From the NCBI GenBank assembly GCA_963785755.1, contig CAWAXG010000053.1:28502-92501 (forward strand): a DNA stretch of 64,000 nt. Direction: 5' to 3'. This DNA comes from JACCXG01 sp963785755. Lineage in GTDB: Bacteria > Acidobacteriota > Vicinamibacteria > Vicinamibacterales > 2-12-FULL-66-21. Below the pieces are notes generated by a model. The model saw only the letters and a program-made list of their open reading frames with translations. It was not told where the DNA came from and did no database searches. Both the position numbers and the translations under genes were made by a program. Of this stretch, positions 52,720-62,367 are shown piece after piece; within the stretch, counting starts at the first letter, position 1, and each line of letters starts with the position of its first letter.

Positions 52720-52913
52720 TCCGGCTAAAGCCGGAATCTCACGAGCGCCACAACCCCGCCCGGCGCGCACCACGGATCGACGCGCGCTACGGCGAGGCCT
52801 CGCTAGAGCTCGTCGCACAATCCAGCCGACGAGCGGCGATCGCCAACTTCCAAAACACTCACGGTCGATAGGCTCTGAGCGCCTTGGGAGTTGGAGGTTG
52901 GGAGTTGGGAGTT
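52720..52913. repeat. TAAA-loop hairpin plus mosaic repeat (CGAGGCCTCGC and GGGAGTT modules)
   Basis: TCCGGC-TAAA-GCCGGA (52720-52735), then a CGCTACGGCGAGGCCTCGC module (about 52787-52805), then a four-unit GGGAGTT array (52883-52913). It fills the gap between the convergent permease and NHL genes. Only one heptamer arm is present here. Confidence 0.55.
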
Positions 52914-52916
52914 CGC

Positions 52917-53996
52917 TCAGCCGACCTTTCTCAGCTTAGTCACCCTCCCCACTTCGACCCATTCCGCGACGAAGATATTGCCGTCGCGATCGAAGCAGGC
53001 GCCGTGCGGGCACATGAACTGGCCCGGGATGAACTTGTCGCGGGGCTCCCGTCTGAGCGGGTTGGTCGCATTGGCGATGCCCGAGTCGCCCAGATGCGCG
53101 ACGATGGTGTTCTGCCGATCGAGCAGCGTCACGCGGCCGTTGAGATCCGGGACCACGACGGCGCCCTGGTGCTCGTCGAAATGGCAGGGCAACCGGAATC
53201 CGGACACGAAGTCGATGTGCTTGCCCTCGAGGGTGAATCGCTGCACGCGATTGTTCCGGCGATCGGCAACGAGGATGACTGGCGGCTTCGATCGCATGTC
53301 CATCCAGATGCCGTGCGGCTGGTTCAACTGTCCCGGCTCGGCGCCGCGGCCGCCAAAACTCCGGATGTATTCCCCCTTGCCGTTGTACTGGTTGACGAAG
53401 GACGAACCGTAGCCATCGCCGACGTAGACGTCGCCGTTCGGGGCAATGGCGAGGTTGGTGGGGCTGTAGCGCGCCGGCGTTCCCTCAGCGTTCGGCTTGT
53501 AGCCATCAAAGGGCGGCGGCCCCTGAATCTTCCAGACGACCTCTCCCTTCAACGTCGCCTTCACCACGACCGCCTGCATTTCGGGCTGCGGCGACATCTT
53601 CGGGTTCGTGGCATTGACCGTCAGATACAGGTACTCGTCGCGTCCCTCACGGTTGATCTGCAGACCGTGAGCGACGCCGCGGAACTCCTTCCCCCAGGAC
53701 CTGACGAACTTCCCGTTGGCGTCGAAGACGACCACCGTGTCGGCGCTGTCGCTCGTGGCGTGCACGGTGTGGTGGACGTGCATGTGGCCCTGCGCATCCT
53801 GGACGACGGCATGGGTGTTCCCCCACTTGATCTGCGGCGGCAGCTGCCCCCAGTCGTGAATGGCTTCGTACTTGTACGCGCCTTCGCCGACGACAGGCAG
53901 TTTCGTCCCGGACTTGTCCTGCATGCCCAGCAGGATCGGTGTTGCCAGCGGCAGCCCGGCGGCTGCGGCGATGAACTCGCGTCGGTTCGTTTTCAT
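52917..53996 (-). CDS. Tat-exported NHL/6-bladed beta-propeller protein
   Basis: 359 residues from ATG 53996, overlapping the DUF1501 stop (ATGA), so translation is coupled. The signal KTNRREFIAAAAGLPLATPI fits the Tat consensus. Propeller blades: WGNTHAVVQDAQGHMHVHHT, VVVFDANGKFVRSWGKEFRG, VAHGLQINREGRDEYLYLTV, NLAIAPNGDVYVGDGYGSSF, VNQYNGKGEYIRSFGGRGAE, PHGIWMDM and CPHGACFDRDGNIFVAEWVE. It resembles peptidylglycine-lyase-type or strictosidine-synthase-like NHL propellers. It is the third gene of a DUF1549-DUF1501-NHL operon and may bind or process a sugar-linked substrate. Intact. Confidence 0.85.
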   Translation of the reverse strand: MKTNRREFIAAAAGLPLATPILLGMQDKSGTKLPVVGEGAYKYEAIHDWGQLPPQIKWGNTHAVVQDAQGHMHVHHTVHATSDSADTVVVFDANGKFVRSWGKEFRGVAHGLQINREGRDEYLYLTVNATNPKMSPQPEMQAVVVKATLKGEVVWKIQGPPPFDGYKPNAEGTPARYSPTNLAIAPNGDVYVGDGYGSSFVNQYNGKGEYIRSFGGRGAEPGQLNQPHGIWMDMRSKPPVILVADRRNNRVQRFTLEGKHIDFVSGFRLPCHFDEHQGAVVVPDLNGRVTLLDRQNTIVAHLGDSGIANATNPLRREPRDKFIPGQFMCPHGACFDRDGNIFVAEWVEVGRVTKLRKVG

Positions 53997-55460
53997 ATCG
54001 ATCTCTCAAACAACGCCTTGGCCGGCTTGCCGATGCCGTCCTTGGTCACGAACACCGGCCGCTTCTCGACCAGATACGACGTATCGGGCGGAATGCCGAG
54101 CGCATGATAAATCGTCGCGTGCAGATCTTCGACCGGCATCGCCCCTTCGATGGTCGTGCACGGGCGCTCGTCGGCCGTCCTGCCGTAGACGAAGCCTTTC
54201 TTCACGCCCCCGCCGAACATGAGGACCGAGCCGGCAGCGGTGAAATGCCGGTGCATGCCGTAGTGACGCGGTTCGCTCATCACGTCGGGAATGTTGATCG
54301 CCTGATCGCGGACTTCCTTGCCGACTTTGCCTTCGGTGACCGCGTCGCGGCCGAATTCGCTGGCGAGGACGACGAGCGTGCGCTCGAGCAGGCCGCGCTC
54401 GTCGAGATCGCGAATCAGCTGGGCGACCGGCGCGTCAATCACCTTCTTCATGTCGACGACGCGCTGATGGCCGTTTTCGTGGGTGTCCCAATAGACGAAC
54501 GGGATGTATTCCGAGGTCACCTCGACATACCGGGCGCCTGCCTCGACGAGACGGCGCGCGAGCAGGCAGCCCTGGCCGAATCGACCGGTGTTGTAGGCGT
54601 CGAACGTCTTCTTTGGCTCGAGCGAGAGATCGAACGCCTTCGCCGAGGGCGATCGCAGGAGTCGATCGGCGGCGTCGAGCGCCTTCACCACCGACTGGCG
54701 CTGAAAGTCCGAGCCGTACTGATGACACGGGCTCCTGCTTGAGGAGCGTCTCGAGCAGCTCACGCCGGCTGTGGAACCTCGCCTCTCCGAGCTCCTTCGG
54801 CGGGCGCACCGCGGACGCGGCGTCCTGCGGATCGATGATCAGGAACGGCCCGTGATCGGCGCCGAGAAAGCCGGCGGTGTGAAACGCCTTCAGCGTCGCG
54901 ATTTCACCGGCGCCTTCGACGGTCTGACCGATGGCGATGAACGCCGGAACATCCGGGTGTTTCGAGCCCAGCGTTCTGGAGACGACCGCGCCGAGATGCG
55001 GCATCGCCATCGGCTGCGGCGGAATGTACCCCGTGTGCCAGTGATACTGATGCCGTGAATGGAGGATGAACCCGAGATCGGCGGCCATGAACGATCGGAT
55101 CACCGCGCCGCGATCCATGACGCTGCCGATCTGCTCGAGCCCCTGCGTGAACTTGATGTGGTCGACCGCGGTATCGATCGTCGGAAACGTGCTGAGCACC
55201 TGCTCGACCCGTACGCCTGGCGCGAACGGCGTGTAGCGCTTGGGATCGAAGGTCTCGGTCTGGGCCATGCCGCCGGCCATCCACAACACGATGACCGCGT
55301 CGGCCGTCGCCTGCGATGGAGCCTTCGCCTGCGCCCGCACCAGCTGCGGCTCGCGCCCGACCAGCGCGCCCAGCGTCCCCGCCGCGGTCGCGCCCATGAA
55401 TCCGCGCCGGCTCAGACGGGAGTAGATGTGGCGTTCTTCGCGGGTTAGGAGATCAGGCAT
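53993..55460 (-). CDS. DUF1501 family protein with Tat-like signal, one frameshift
   Basis: ATG 55460. The N-terminus RHIYSRLSRRGFMGATAAGT has the RRGFMG Tat motif. DUF1501 marks: DAVIVLWMAGGMAQTETFDP, KFTQGLEQIGSVMDRGAVIR, HQYHWHTGYIPPQPMAMPHL. At 54725 one extra base shifts the frame after LLKQEPV; the rest HQYGSDFQRQSVVKALDAAD, FGQGCLLARRLVEAGARYVE, LVVLASEFGRDAVTEGKVGK and GMHRHFTAAGSVLMFGGGVK is intact. Corrected span 489 codons. The family belongs to the alkaline-phosphatase/sulfatase-like fold and is almost always the partner of DUF1549/DUF1553 proteins, as here. Its function is not known. Confidence 0.83.
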
Positions 55461-55533
55461 GTTGGTCCGCTCTTCCTCAACTTCTTATCTCGCGGGTCAG
55501 TCGCGCTCCTCGGAGTGGAGTTGACATGTGGTC

Positions 55534-58001
55534 TCAATAAATCAACTGGAACTCCGGCTTCATCAGCACCGCCCAGAGCAGGTCCGCGAGCCCCTCGGCC
55601 GACGGCCGGCCCGCGCGCGTGGGATCGAGCAGCGCGGCTTCCGCGGCCTTCCGCTCCGCGTTCGAGGGCGCGCGGTTCAGCGCGTACCAGAACACGCGAT
55701 CGACGATGTCCGGCACGCGGGTCAGCACGGGCGGCGCCGGCAGCGGCGTCTCGAGCGCCGGCGGCACGAGTCGATCCGGATTCGGCTCGCGGTCGAACAC
55801 GAAGAACCGCAGCTGCGGGTTCAACGTGGATCCAATCTCCGATCGCGGGTTGGCCACGTCGACGCTGCCGCGGAATCTCGTAAAGCCCTTGCCGGCGATG
55901 TCGTAGACGATTCGCGATGAGTTCTTCACGGCGACGCGCGGCCCACCGGCCTCGATCGCGCCTCGCAGACCCGACGCATCACTCGGCGTAAGGATCGAGA
56001 GCGGAACGGCCGTCCCATCCGCCTGCACGAACTCCGCCTGCACCCACATCGGCTCGATGCGTTCGGGCGCGTTCGAGCCGGTGTCGGTCACGACCAGCCA
56101 CAGCTTCGACGCGCTCGCCACGTCCACGTCGAACGCTCCGCGCGGCCGCATAGCGGCCAGCCACAGAGGCGTTGAACAGACTCCGCGGCTCCTGTGGAAG
56201 CTCACCAACCAGCCGCTTCGCTCCTCTCGACAGCCACTTCGTCAGGATCTCGCCGTTCACCAGCTCCAGCGCCTGCAGCGTCGTCGCCTCGACCGGACGG
56301 ACGGAGTGCACTTGGTCGCGGATCGGCCGTCCCAGCGCACGGGTCAACCTGGTCGAGGCCGTGCGCCATTCGCGGCCGTACAGGCCGGCCGACACCGGAT
56401 CCGACGCACGTGCGCGGGCGCGCCGCGCCGGCGGGGCCAGGGCGCGACGGCGGATAGTAGATGTTCCACTCGCCGGTGATCAGGCCAATCGTGTCGGCGA
56501 ACTGCTCCGCCGTCACCCGCCGCACCTCGGGTCCGGCGAAGACGTAGCCGCGAGCCGGCGGCTCACCAGAGCGGACGACGGCGCGCATCTGGTAGGCACG
56601 CGACGACATGATGGTCGCAATCAGGTGCTTCAGATCGTAGCGATGCTCGACGAAGTCGCTCGCGAGCCAGTCCAGCACCTGGGGGCTCCACGGCTGGCCA
56701 TCCATCTCGTCCGCGTTCGGGACGATGCCGTGTCCGAGCAGACGCGTCCAGATGCGGTTGACGACCGTACGCGGCATGCGGCCGTTGCGCGGATCGGTGA
56801 AAATCGCCGCCGCCGCCGCGCGCCGATCGGCCAGTCCGCTCGACGCGGGGACGCGATTCAGTTCCGGATACAGGAACGCGGGCTCGGCGAATTCATCGCG
56901 GGCGACGTCACACCGGAACAGCTGCAGTCTGGGATCCGGTGAAAAGAACGCGGCGAGCGCGTACGCATCCTTCAACTTCCACTTGCTCACGAAGCTGTCG
57001 TGGCAGGCGTTGCATTTCAGGTTCACGCCGAGGAACACCTGTGCGGTGTTCTGCGCCGCCTGCATCCAGGGCATGACCGCGGCGCTCGTTTCGCCGCGCC
57101 AGTTCACGCCGATCAGGAATCCCTCCGGATCGTCGGGGCCCGCGGGATTGAGGAGCTTCGTGACGAACTGATCGTACGGAAGGTTGCTCGACAGCGATCG
57201 AACGAGCCAGTCGGTGATGCTGCGCCGGCCGTTGTTCTCGGAAAAGTAGGAGACGCCGTCTTCGTTCCGCAGCAGATCGTTCCAGAACGACAGCCAGTGC
57301 TCCGCGTACTTGCCCGTGTCGGCGAGCAGCATGGCCACGAGGCGCGCGCGTTTATCGGGGGCGCGATCGTTGACGAACGCCTGCAGCGCCTCGGGACCCG
57401 GCGGCAAGCCCCACACGTCGAGATAGGCACGCCGGGCGAACACCGTGTCGGAGACCAGCTCCGGCGCGCGACCCGGCCGCTTCGACAGATAGTCGGCGAC
57501 CATCCGGTCGAAAGGCGTGGACCAATCCGACCACACGACGCTCGGAAGCGCCGGCCGATCGAGCGCCATCGGCGCTTCCCACGGCGGCGGCGCAGGCGGT
57601 GCGTTGGGGTTCGGACGGGCGCCCTGATCGATCCAGAGCCGGATCAGCGCGATCTGTTCGCTGCTGAGCGGCAGCTCGTCGAGCGGCATCTGCGGCTCGA
57701 TGCCACCGCTGAGCCGATGAAAGATGAGGCTGCCTTCACCGTTGCGAGGCCTGACGGCCGGCCCGCTCCGGCCGCCGTCGAGCACATCCACGTAGGTCGT
57801 GAGCGACAGGCCGCCTTTCCGTTTGTCCTGGCTGTGACATTCGAGGCAGTTCTCCGTGAAGATCGGCTGGATCTGCCGGGCAAAGTCGACGATTGCGGCG
57901 GCCGCGGGCCGGTCCTGCCAGCCACCCGCCGCCTGCACGCGCACGAGAACCGCTGAGATCCAGACTATGGCGAGCGCGCACGCCAGGAACCTGTTCATCA
58001 T
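55534..58001 (-). CDS. DUF1549-DUF1553 haem-containing protein (PSCyt type), two frameshifts
   Basis: ATG 58001 (ATG 57998 also possible) with signal RFLACALAIVWISAVLVRVQ. PSCyt1 haem site CLECH (C52-H56), DUF1549 with RRAYLDVWGLPPGPEALQAF and a further CNACH (C330-H334), then DUF1553 with PRTVVNRIWTRLLGHGIVPN, ATIMSSRAYQMRA and VTAEQFADTIGLITGEW. A +1 shift at about 56415-56440 leads to ASDPVSAGLYGREWRTASTR and QALELVNGEILTKWLSRGAK; a second +1 at about 56170-56185 leads to LAAMRPRGAFDVDVASASKL and the end at 55534. Corrected span is exactly 822 codons. It is the first gene of the DUF1549-DUF1501-NHL operon; a periplasmic redox role is presumed. Confidence 0.82.
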
Positions 58002-58030
58002 TGAGAGTCAGTATTTTACGGCGCGCCTCC

Positions 58031-58270
58031 GTCAACTCCCAACCTCCAATTCCCCCCGCCTTCGCGCCCGCCAAATGCACGCGCGCTTCGGCGAGGCCCC
58101 GCCGTAGCTTGTCGGTGGCTTCGATGGCCGACAAGCGGAGGCGGTCGGAACTCGCGTTCGGAGAGTTTTTCAACAGAGCCTTCGTGCCCGTCGTGAGCGT
58201 CGTGCCTTCGTGCGGCGCGAAGCGCAATCGTTTTTCTTTCGAGCCGGGAGTTTGGCGGTTGGAGTTGACG
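58031..58270. repeat. Mosaic element: inverted heptamer arms around CGAGGCC and GTCGTGCC modules
   Basis: Left arm GTCAACTCCCAACCTCCAA (58031-58049), right arm 58246-58270 (GGGAGTTTGGCGGTTGGAG and on). Inside: GGCGAGGCCCCGCCGTAGC (about 58090-58108) with GTCGGTGGC...GCCGACAAGC, then TTTTTCAACAGAGCCTTCGTGCC and octamers GTCGTGAGC/GTCGTGCC with GCGCGAAGCGCAA. Three repeat families are joined in one element. Confidence 0.65.
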
Positions 58271-58276
58271 ACGATC

Positions 58277-58498
58277 TTATGAGCGAGGGTCGGCCGCACG
58301 CTGCCGCGAGAGCGCCCAGGCGGCGGCCGCGAACACCAGCACGTTGGCGGCAATGACCGGCGTCGCGCGAATCAGAAATCCATAGCAGACCCACATCAAC
58401 GCGCCGAGCATCTGGACGCGTTTGAGCGCGTCGGCGCCTTTGCACAGATATGAACCGACGAAGACCGCCGTCGCCGCCCAGCCGAGATACTCGATCAT
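58277..58498 (-). CDS. Small three-span membrane protein (YgjV/SemiSWEET-like)
   Basis: 73 residues from ATG 58498: hydrophobic spans at about 2-20 (IEYLGWAATAVFVGSYLCKG), 28-46 (VQMLGALMWVCYGFLIRATP) and 48-66 (VIAANVLVFAAAAWALS), with a basic loop KRVQ. Three spans in about 70 residues, a 'W..GYLCK' first span and a 'G..WxxYG' second span fit SemiSWEET or YgjV-type inner-membrane proteins, which form dimers and pass small sugars. The assignment is tentative. The frame has no conserved catalytic feature and the C-terminus (SRQRAADPRS) is soluble. It is bounded by repeats on both sides and is probably its own unit. Confidence 0.6.
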   Translation of the reverse strand: MIEYLGWAATAVFVGSYLCKGADALKRVQMLGALMWVCYGFLIRATPVIAANVLVFAAAAWALSRQRAADPRS

Positions 58499-58514
58499 GA
58501 CCGCCTCGCCTTAC

Positions 58515-58598
58515 TTCGTTTGCTGTGGGGCCCCACCCCCACAGCCTGCCAGCGCTCGCTTCGCTCGCGCCGGTGGCTCGAAGCTACCGGGTTGAATC
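58515..58598 (-). repeat. 80-bp dispersed repeat, copy 2 (reverse orientation)
   Basis: Reverse complement of 9532-9612 with about six differences, including the same GCTGTGGGG/CCCCACAGC hairpin and CGCTCGCTTCGCTCGCG core. It sits between the small membrane protein and the HAD phosphatase stop. Confidence 0.7.
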
Positions 58599-58602
58599 CG
58601 TT

Positions 58603-59424
58603 TCAGGCCACGGCGGCCGGCGGCGCGGGCGTCTCGCGAACGATCACGCGATCGGTGCGGGCCTTCTCCCATTCCTGAAGGGACAACCCGTTCGACTCGA
58701 ACAGCGTGCGGATCTCCGACACGCCGAGCCCGAGCACCTGCTCCAGAATCGGCACGGTCACACCAAACGCATCGTCGCTCAGCACCGTACGCTGCGCGAT
58801 CCGCGACAACTGGCGGTTTTCCGAGACCGCGATCGTGAAGCCGCCACGGTTGTTCACGTGCAGCATGACGTGCACGTCGGAACTGCCGTCGCCGATGTAG
58901 ATCGTGCGGTCCGGCGCGGTCCCGAGGCGCGCTTCGAGCTCCTCGACGACCGCGACCTTGCCGTAGCCGGCGGGAACGCGCGCAACCGCGCGCACCTCTC
59001 CGGAGTACGGGTCATACTCCAGCTCCGTGCCAAAGATGTGGTCGGGAGCCACGACCCCTTCGAGCGCCGACTGAATGACCTCCCGCGGCGCGGCCGAGAT
59101 CACGAAAAAGGAAAACTGACAGCCATCGACGCCCCGCTCGAGGAACTCGACGAGCGCGGGAATGTTGCTGCGAAGCCGGACGCGGCGGCCCGCTTCCTGA
59201 AGATGCTCGCGTCGGACCCCCCGGAATTCCGGGTCGTGCCGGATGAGATATGCGAGCTCGCCACCCTGCTGCACCAGGTTGCTGCGAGCCAGCCCATCAA
59301 CTTTCTGCTGAAACTCACGCGCCCCAATCAGCTCGCTGAGGACGAGACCGGAATCGTTGAAACTGAGCGTCTGATCGAAATCCGACGCGATCAGGAAATG
59401 CCTGGCCATAGAGCCGATCGTCAT
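58603..59424 (-). CDS. HAD superfamily (type IB) phosphatase
   Basis: 273 residues from ATG 59424, chosen because GGGGAGG lies 5 bases upstream and the nucleophile motif must be near the start; a longer frame to 59514 reads through the AT-rich promoter. HAD motifs: I, DFDQT with D15 and D17; II, VISAAPREV with S110; III, K156 in GYGKVAVVEE; IV, IYIGDGSSDVHV with D179 and D183. The cap inserted after motif I is alpha-helical, as in phosphoserine phosphatase and methylthiopentenyl-phosphate phosphatase. The C-terminal about 55 residues (ILEQVLGLGVSEIRTLFESN) are an extra helix pair. The substrate is unknown; the divergent sugar-sensor regulator suggests a phosphorylated sugar or metabolite. Confidence 0.82.
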   Translation of the reverse strand: MTIGSMARHFLIASDFDQTLSFNDSGLVLSELIGAREFQQKVDGLARSNLVQQGGELAYLIRHDPEFRGVRREHLQEAGRRVRLRSNIPALVEFLERGVDGCQFSFFVISAAPREVIQSALEGVVAPDHIFGTELEYDPYSGEVRAVARVPAGYGKVAVVEELEARLGTAPDRTIYIGDGSSDVHVMLHVNNRGGFTIAVSENRQLSRIAQRTVLSDDAFGVTVPILEQVLGLGVSEIRTLFESNGLSLQEWEKARTDRVIVRETPAPPAAVA

Positions 59425-59489
59425 GATGCCTCCCCGCCGCCGATCTTGCTGATATAACAATACATAGAAATCGAGCATAACAGCCAGCA

Positions 59490-59512
59490 GTTGGAATCGC
59501 AATAATTCCAAC
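59490..59512. promoter_or_regulatory. Palindromic operator in the HAD/GntR divergent promoter region
   Basis: GTTGGAAT (59490-59497), 7-base spacer, ATTCCAAC (59505-59512): perfect 8-bp arms in the only AT-rich stretch nearby. Likely site for the GntR-type regulator on the plus strand. Inferred. Confidence 0.55.
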
Positions 59513-59528
59513 AAATTTGACGTGCATT

Positions 59529-59557
59529 TTGCAGTAGATACAAAGCTGTCATATCAT
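59529..59557 (+). promoter_or_regulatory. Possible promoter giving a leaderless GntR-type mRNA
   Basis: TTGCAG (59529-59534), 17 bases, TATCAT (59552-59557). Predicted transcription would start about 59564, exactly at the GTG proposed as translation start, so the mRNA may be leaderless. Confidence 0.4.
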
Positions 59558-59563
59558 ATTGGC

Positions 59564-60664
59564 GTGCGAAGGGCAGAAGGCGAGGCGCCCAAATATCAGC
59601 GCGTCTACACGGCGCTCCGCCGGGACATCCAGTCGGGCCGTCTCGGACACGGCGACCGTCTGCCGAGCGAGGCGGAACTGGTCCGGCAGTTCGGCGCATC
59701 ACGGATCACCGTTGGACGGGCGGTTCGTGATCTGCAGACGGCGGGCCTGGTCGAACGACGGGCCGGCTCCGGCACCTACGTGAAGACCGCGGCGAGACCC
59801 GGCGCCCTATCGTTCGGCTTGCTGATCCCCGACCTCGGGGAGACCGACATCTTCGAGCCGATCTGTCAGGGCATGATGGCGTCGCCGCTGGCGCGGGAGC
59901 ACGCGCTCATCTGGGGCAGCCTGAACGGGTCCGAGCGTTCACGCGAAGACGACGCCTGGCGCCTGTGCCGCCAATACATCGACCGCCGCGTGGCGGGAGT
60001 CTTCTTCGCGCCGCTCGAACTGACGGCCGCGAAAGATGACGTCAACAGCCGCATCGCGGAGGCGCTCGACGCCGCGCGCATTCCGGTGGTGCTGCTCGAC
60101 CGGACCGTCGTGCCCTACCCGCAGCGTGGCCGTCACGACCTCGTCGGCATCGACAACCGGCGCGCCGGTTACGTGATCACCGAACACCTGCTGCGAAGCG
60201 GTGCGCGGCGCATCGCGTTCGTCGCGCTGCCCAACACCGCGCCAACCGTGGACGCGCGCGAGGCCGGCTATCGCGAAGCGCTCTACAGCTGGAACGCGCC
60301 GGTCGAACGGACGCTGGTGCATCGACTCGATCCTCTCGATCAGGAATCGGTCCGCGCGCTCGTCGCCACGGCGGCGCCTGACGGCATCGTGTGCGCGAAC
60401 GATCGAACCGCCGCACGCCTGATGCACACCCTCCTTCGACTGGGACACCGGATCCCGGACACCATCCGGGTCGTCGGCATCGACGACGCCGAGGCCGCGA
60501 GCCTGCTGCCCGTGCCCCTGACGACGCTGCGCCAGCCAAGCCGTCAGATCGGCGAAGCGGCGCTCGCCGCAATGCTCGAGCGCATCGAGCGCTCCGACCT
60601 CCCGACCCGCGACATCCTGCTGCATTGCGAACTGGTCGTTAGGAAATCGTGCGGTACGACATAG
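59564..60664 (+). CDS. GntR-type winged-HTH regulator with LacI-like sugar-sensor domain (AraR-like)
   Basis: 366 residues from GTG 59564 (VRRAEGEAPKYQRVYTALRR); ATG 59522 adds 14 residues encoded by the promoter-like DNA and is less likely. GntR winged helix at about 8-75: GHGDRLPSEAELVRQFGASR, ITVGRAVRDLQTAGLVERRA, GSGTYV. The LacI-type effector domain at about 82-366: LSFGLLIPDLGETDIFEPIC, RRVAGVFFAPLELTAAK, DLVGIDNRRAGYVITEHLLR, IRVVGIDDAEAASLLPVPLT and TLRQPSRQIGEAALAAMLER. This is the AraR-type combination and implies a sugar-like inducer. It is divergent from the HAD phosphatase across a 140-bp AT-rich interval with a palindrome. Confidence 0.87.
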   Translation: MRRAEGEAPKYQRVYTALRRDIQSGRLGHGDRLPSEAELVRQFGASRITVGRAVRDLQTAGLVERRAGSGTYVKTAARPGALSFGLLIPDLGETDIFEPICQGMMASPLAREHALIWGSLNGSERSREDDAWRLCRQYIDRRVAGVFFAPLELTAAKDDVNSRIAEALDAARIPVVLLDRTVVPYPQRGRHDLVGIDNRRAGYVITEHLLRSGARRIAFVALPNTAPTVDAREAGYREALYSWNAPVERTLVHRLDPLDQESVRALVATAAPDGIVCANDRTAARLMHTLLRLGHRIPDTIRVVGIDDAEAASLLPVPLTTLRQPSRQIGEAALAAMLERIERSDLPTRDILLHCELVVRKSCGTT

Positions 60665-60668
60665 CGTC

Positions 60669-60872
60669 GGTTCAAAGGTTCAAGGGTTCAGAGGTTCAGT
60701 AGGTTCGGGTTCAGAGGTTCAGACGGTTCAAACGTTCGAGTTCTGACTAGAGCTGAACCGAACCGCTGAACCTCTGAACCCGAACCATTGAACCCTCTGA
60801 ACCTGAACCCCTGAACCATTGAACCCTTGAACCCTGAACCTTTGAACCCCTGAACCCCTGAACTCTTGAACC
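60669..60872. repeat. Inverted GGTTCAGA/TGAACCCC octamer arrays
   Basis: Left array 60669-60740 (about nine GGTTCARA-type units), right array 60752-60872 (about fourteen TGAACCYY-type units), separated by about 11 nt: a potential long hairpin. The rest of 60665-61051 (to the PQQ-like gene) shows no gene. Confidence 0.75.
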
Positions 60873-61051
60873 AGAGATTGTCCGTGCGCGAACCGGCGTG
60901 TCCCGATAACGGTCAGTCGGCGCGACCCGTCTTTCCGGTAACTTGCGGAGTCTCAATCGGATGACTCCAGAGGCCAGCCGGCACGCGATTTGGTTTCCTG
61001 GCGCACGGCGTACTCCGCCATTCGGTGGTCCTGCGTGAGAGGGATTCAGCA

Positions 61052-62366
61052 ATGAACAGACGAACGTTCTTGAGCATCGCCCTGGCTGCGCCAGCATTCG
61101 GCCAGGCCGCCCAGCAGTTACCCAAGCCGGGAGCGAAACCGGCGCCGGCGAAACCCACGCCGCCGAAACCCACCCCCCCAGCCAGGTCGCCGGGCATTGC
61201 CTGGACGCAATGGGGCGGCCCGAATCGCAATTTTCAGACGGAGGCGACGGGCCTGAAGGACACGTGGCCCGCATCCGGACCGCGCGTGGTGTGGAAGCGC
61301 GCGCTCGGCGAAGGCTACTCGGCGCCGTCCGTCGAGAACAACGTCCTCTACACGATGTACGGCAAGCCGCGCGAGGAGGTCGTGCTCGCGGCCAACGCCG
61401 AGACCGGTGCGACCTTGTGGGAGCACACCACAGCGATGTCTTTTGCGAGCGACGCGCCCGAGATGGGGAACGGACCCGTACGCGGCGCCGCTCATCGTCG
61501 GCAACCGGCTGTTCACGACCGGCGTGGCCGGGCGCCTGCAGTGCCTCGACAAGGCCACGGGCAAGCTGCTCTGGACCGAGCAGCTGTGGGAGACCCATCA
61601 GGGCTCACGGCTGATGTACGGCTACGCGTCGAGCCCGATCGCCTTTCGCGATACGGTGATCGTTCCCGTCGGCGCGCGCGACAAGGGCATCATGGCGTTC
61701 CAGCAGGCCGACGGAAAGGTCGCGTGGGCCAAGACCAATTACGGCAACGTCTACTCGTCGCCGATTCTGGTCAGCGTCGATGGCCTCGAGCAGCTGGTGT
61801 CGTTGATGGACGGCGCGCTGATCGGCGTCAATCCGCACAACGGCGACCTGCAATGGCAGGTGCCGTTCAAGGCCGACTACTCGATCGCCGTCGCCACGCC
61901 GGTCTGGGGCGCGGACAAGCGGATCTTCATCTCGTCCGAATACAACGCCGGCGCCAAGGTCGTCGAGCTGCAGCGCAGCGGCATGCAGATCACGCCGAAG
62001 GAATTGTGGAATTCGATCCGGTTGCGGCTGCATCACGGCAACGCCATCCGCATCGGCGAAACCGTCTACTTCTCCAGCGGCGGCAAAGGCAGCCAGGCGA
62101 TCCTGAGTGCCGTCGACGTGCCCAGCGGCAAGATCCACTGGCAGGAGCGCAGCATCGAGAAGGCAACGTTCGTGTGGGCCGATCAGAAGCTCATCACGCT
62201 CGATCAGGACGGCAATCTGATGATGGCCTACCCGTCGACGCAGGGGTTCAAGATCACCGCGAAGGCGCCGTTGTTGACGAACCTGTCCTGGACGCCGCCA
62301 ACGCTGGTCGGCACGCGGCTCTACATCCGCGACCGCAAGAGTCTCATGGCGGTGGATCTCGGATAA
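61052..62366 (+). CDS. PQQ-like (BamB-type) beta-propeller protein with Tat-like signal, one frameshift
   Basis: ATG 61052 after GAGAGGGA. N-terminus MNRRTFLSIALAAPAFGQAA is a Tat-like signal, followed by a KPxPAKPTPPKPTPP linker. Propeller: WTQWGGPNRNFQTEATGLKD, VVWKRALGEGYSAPSVENNV, LYTMYGKPREEVVLAANAET. In the CCC run 61475-61477 one extra C shifts the frame; the rest YAAPLIVGNRLFTTGVAGRL, CLDKATGKLLWTEQLWETHQ, VWADQKLITLDQDGNLMMAY continues to the stop at 62366. Corrected span 438 codons. It resembles PQQ-binding-like propellers used as scaffolds; whether it binds PQQ is not clear. It converges on the methyltransferase-like gene over a mosaic repeat. Confidence 0.8.
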
Positions 62367-62367
62367 C

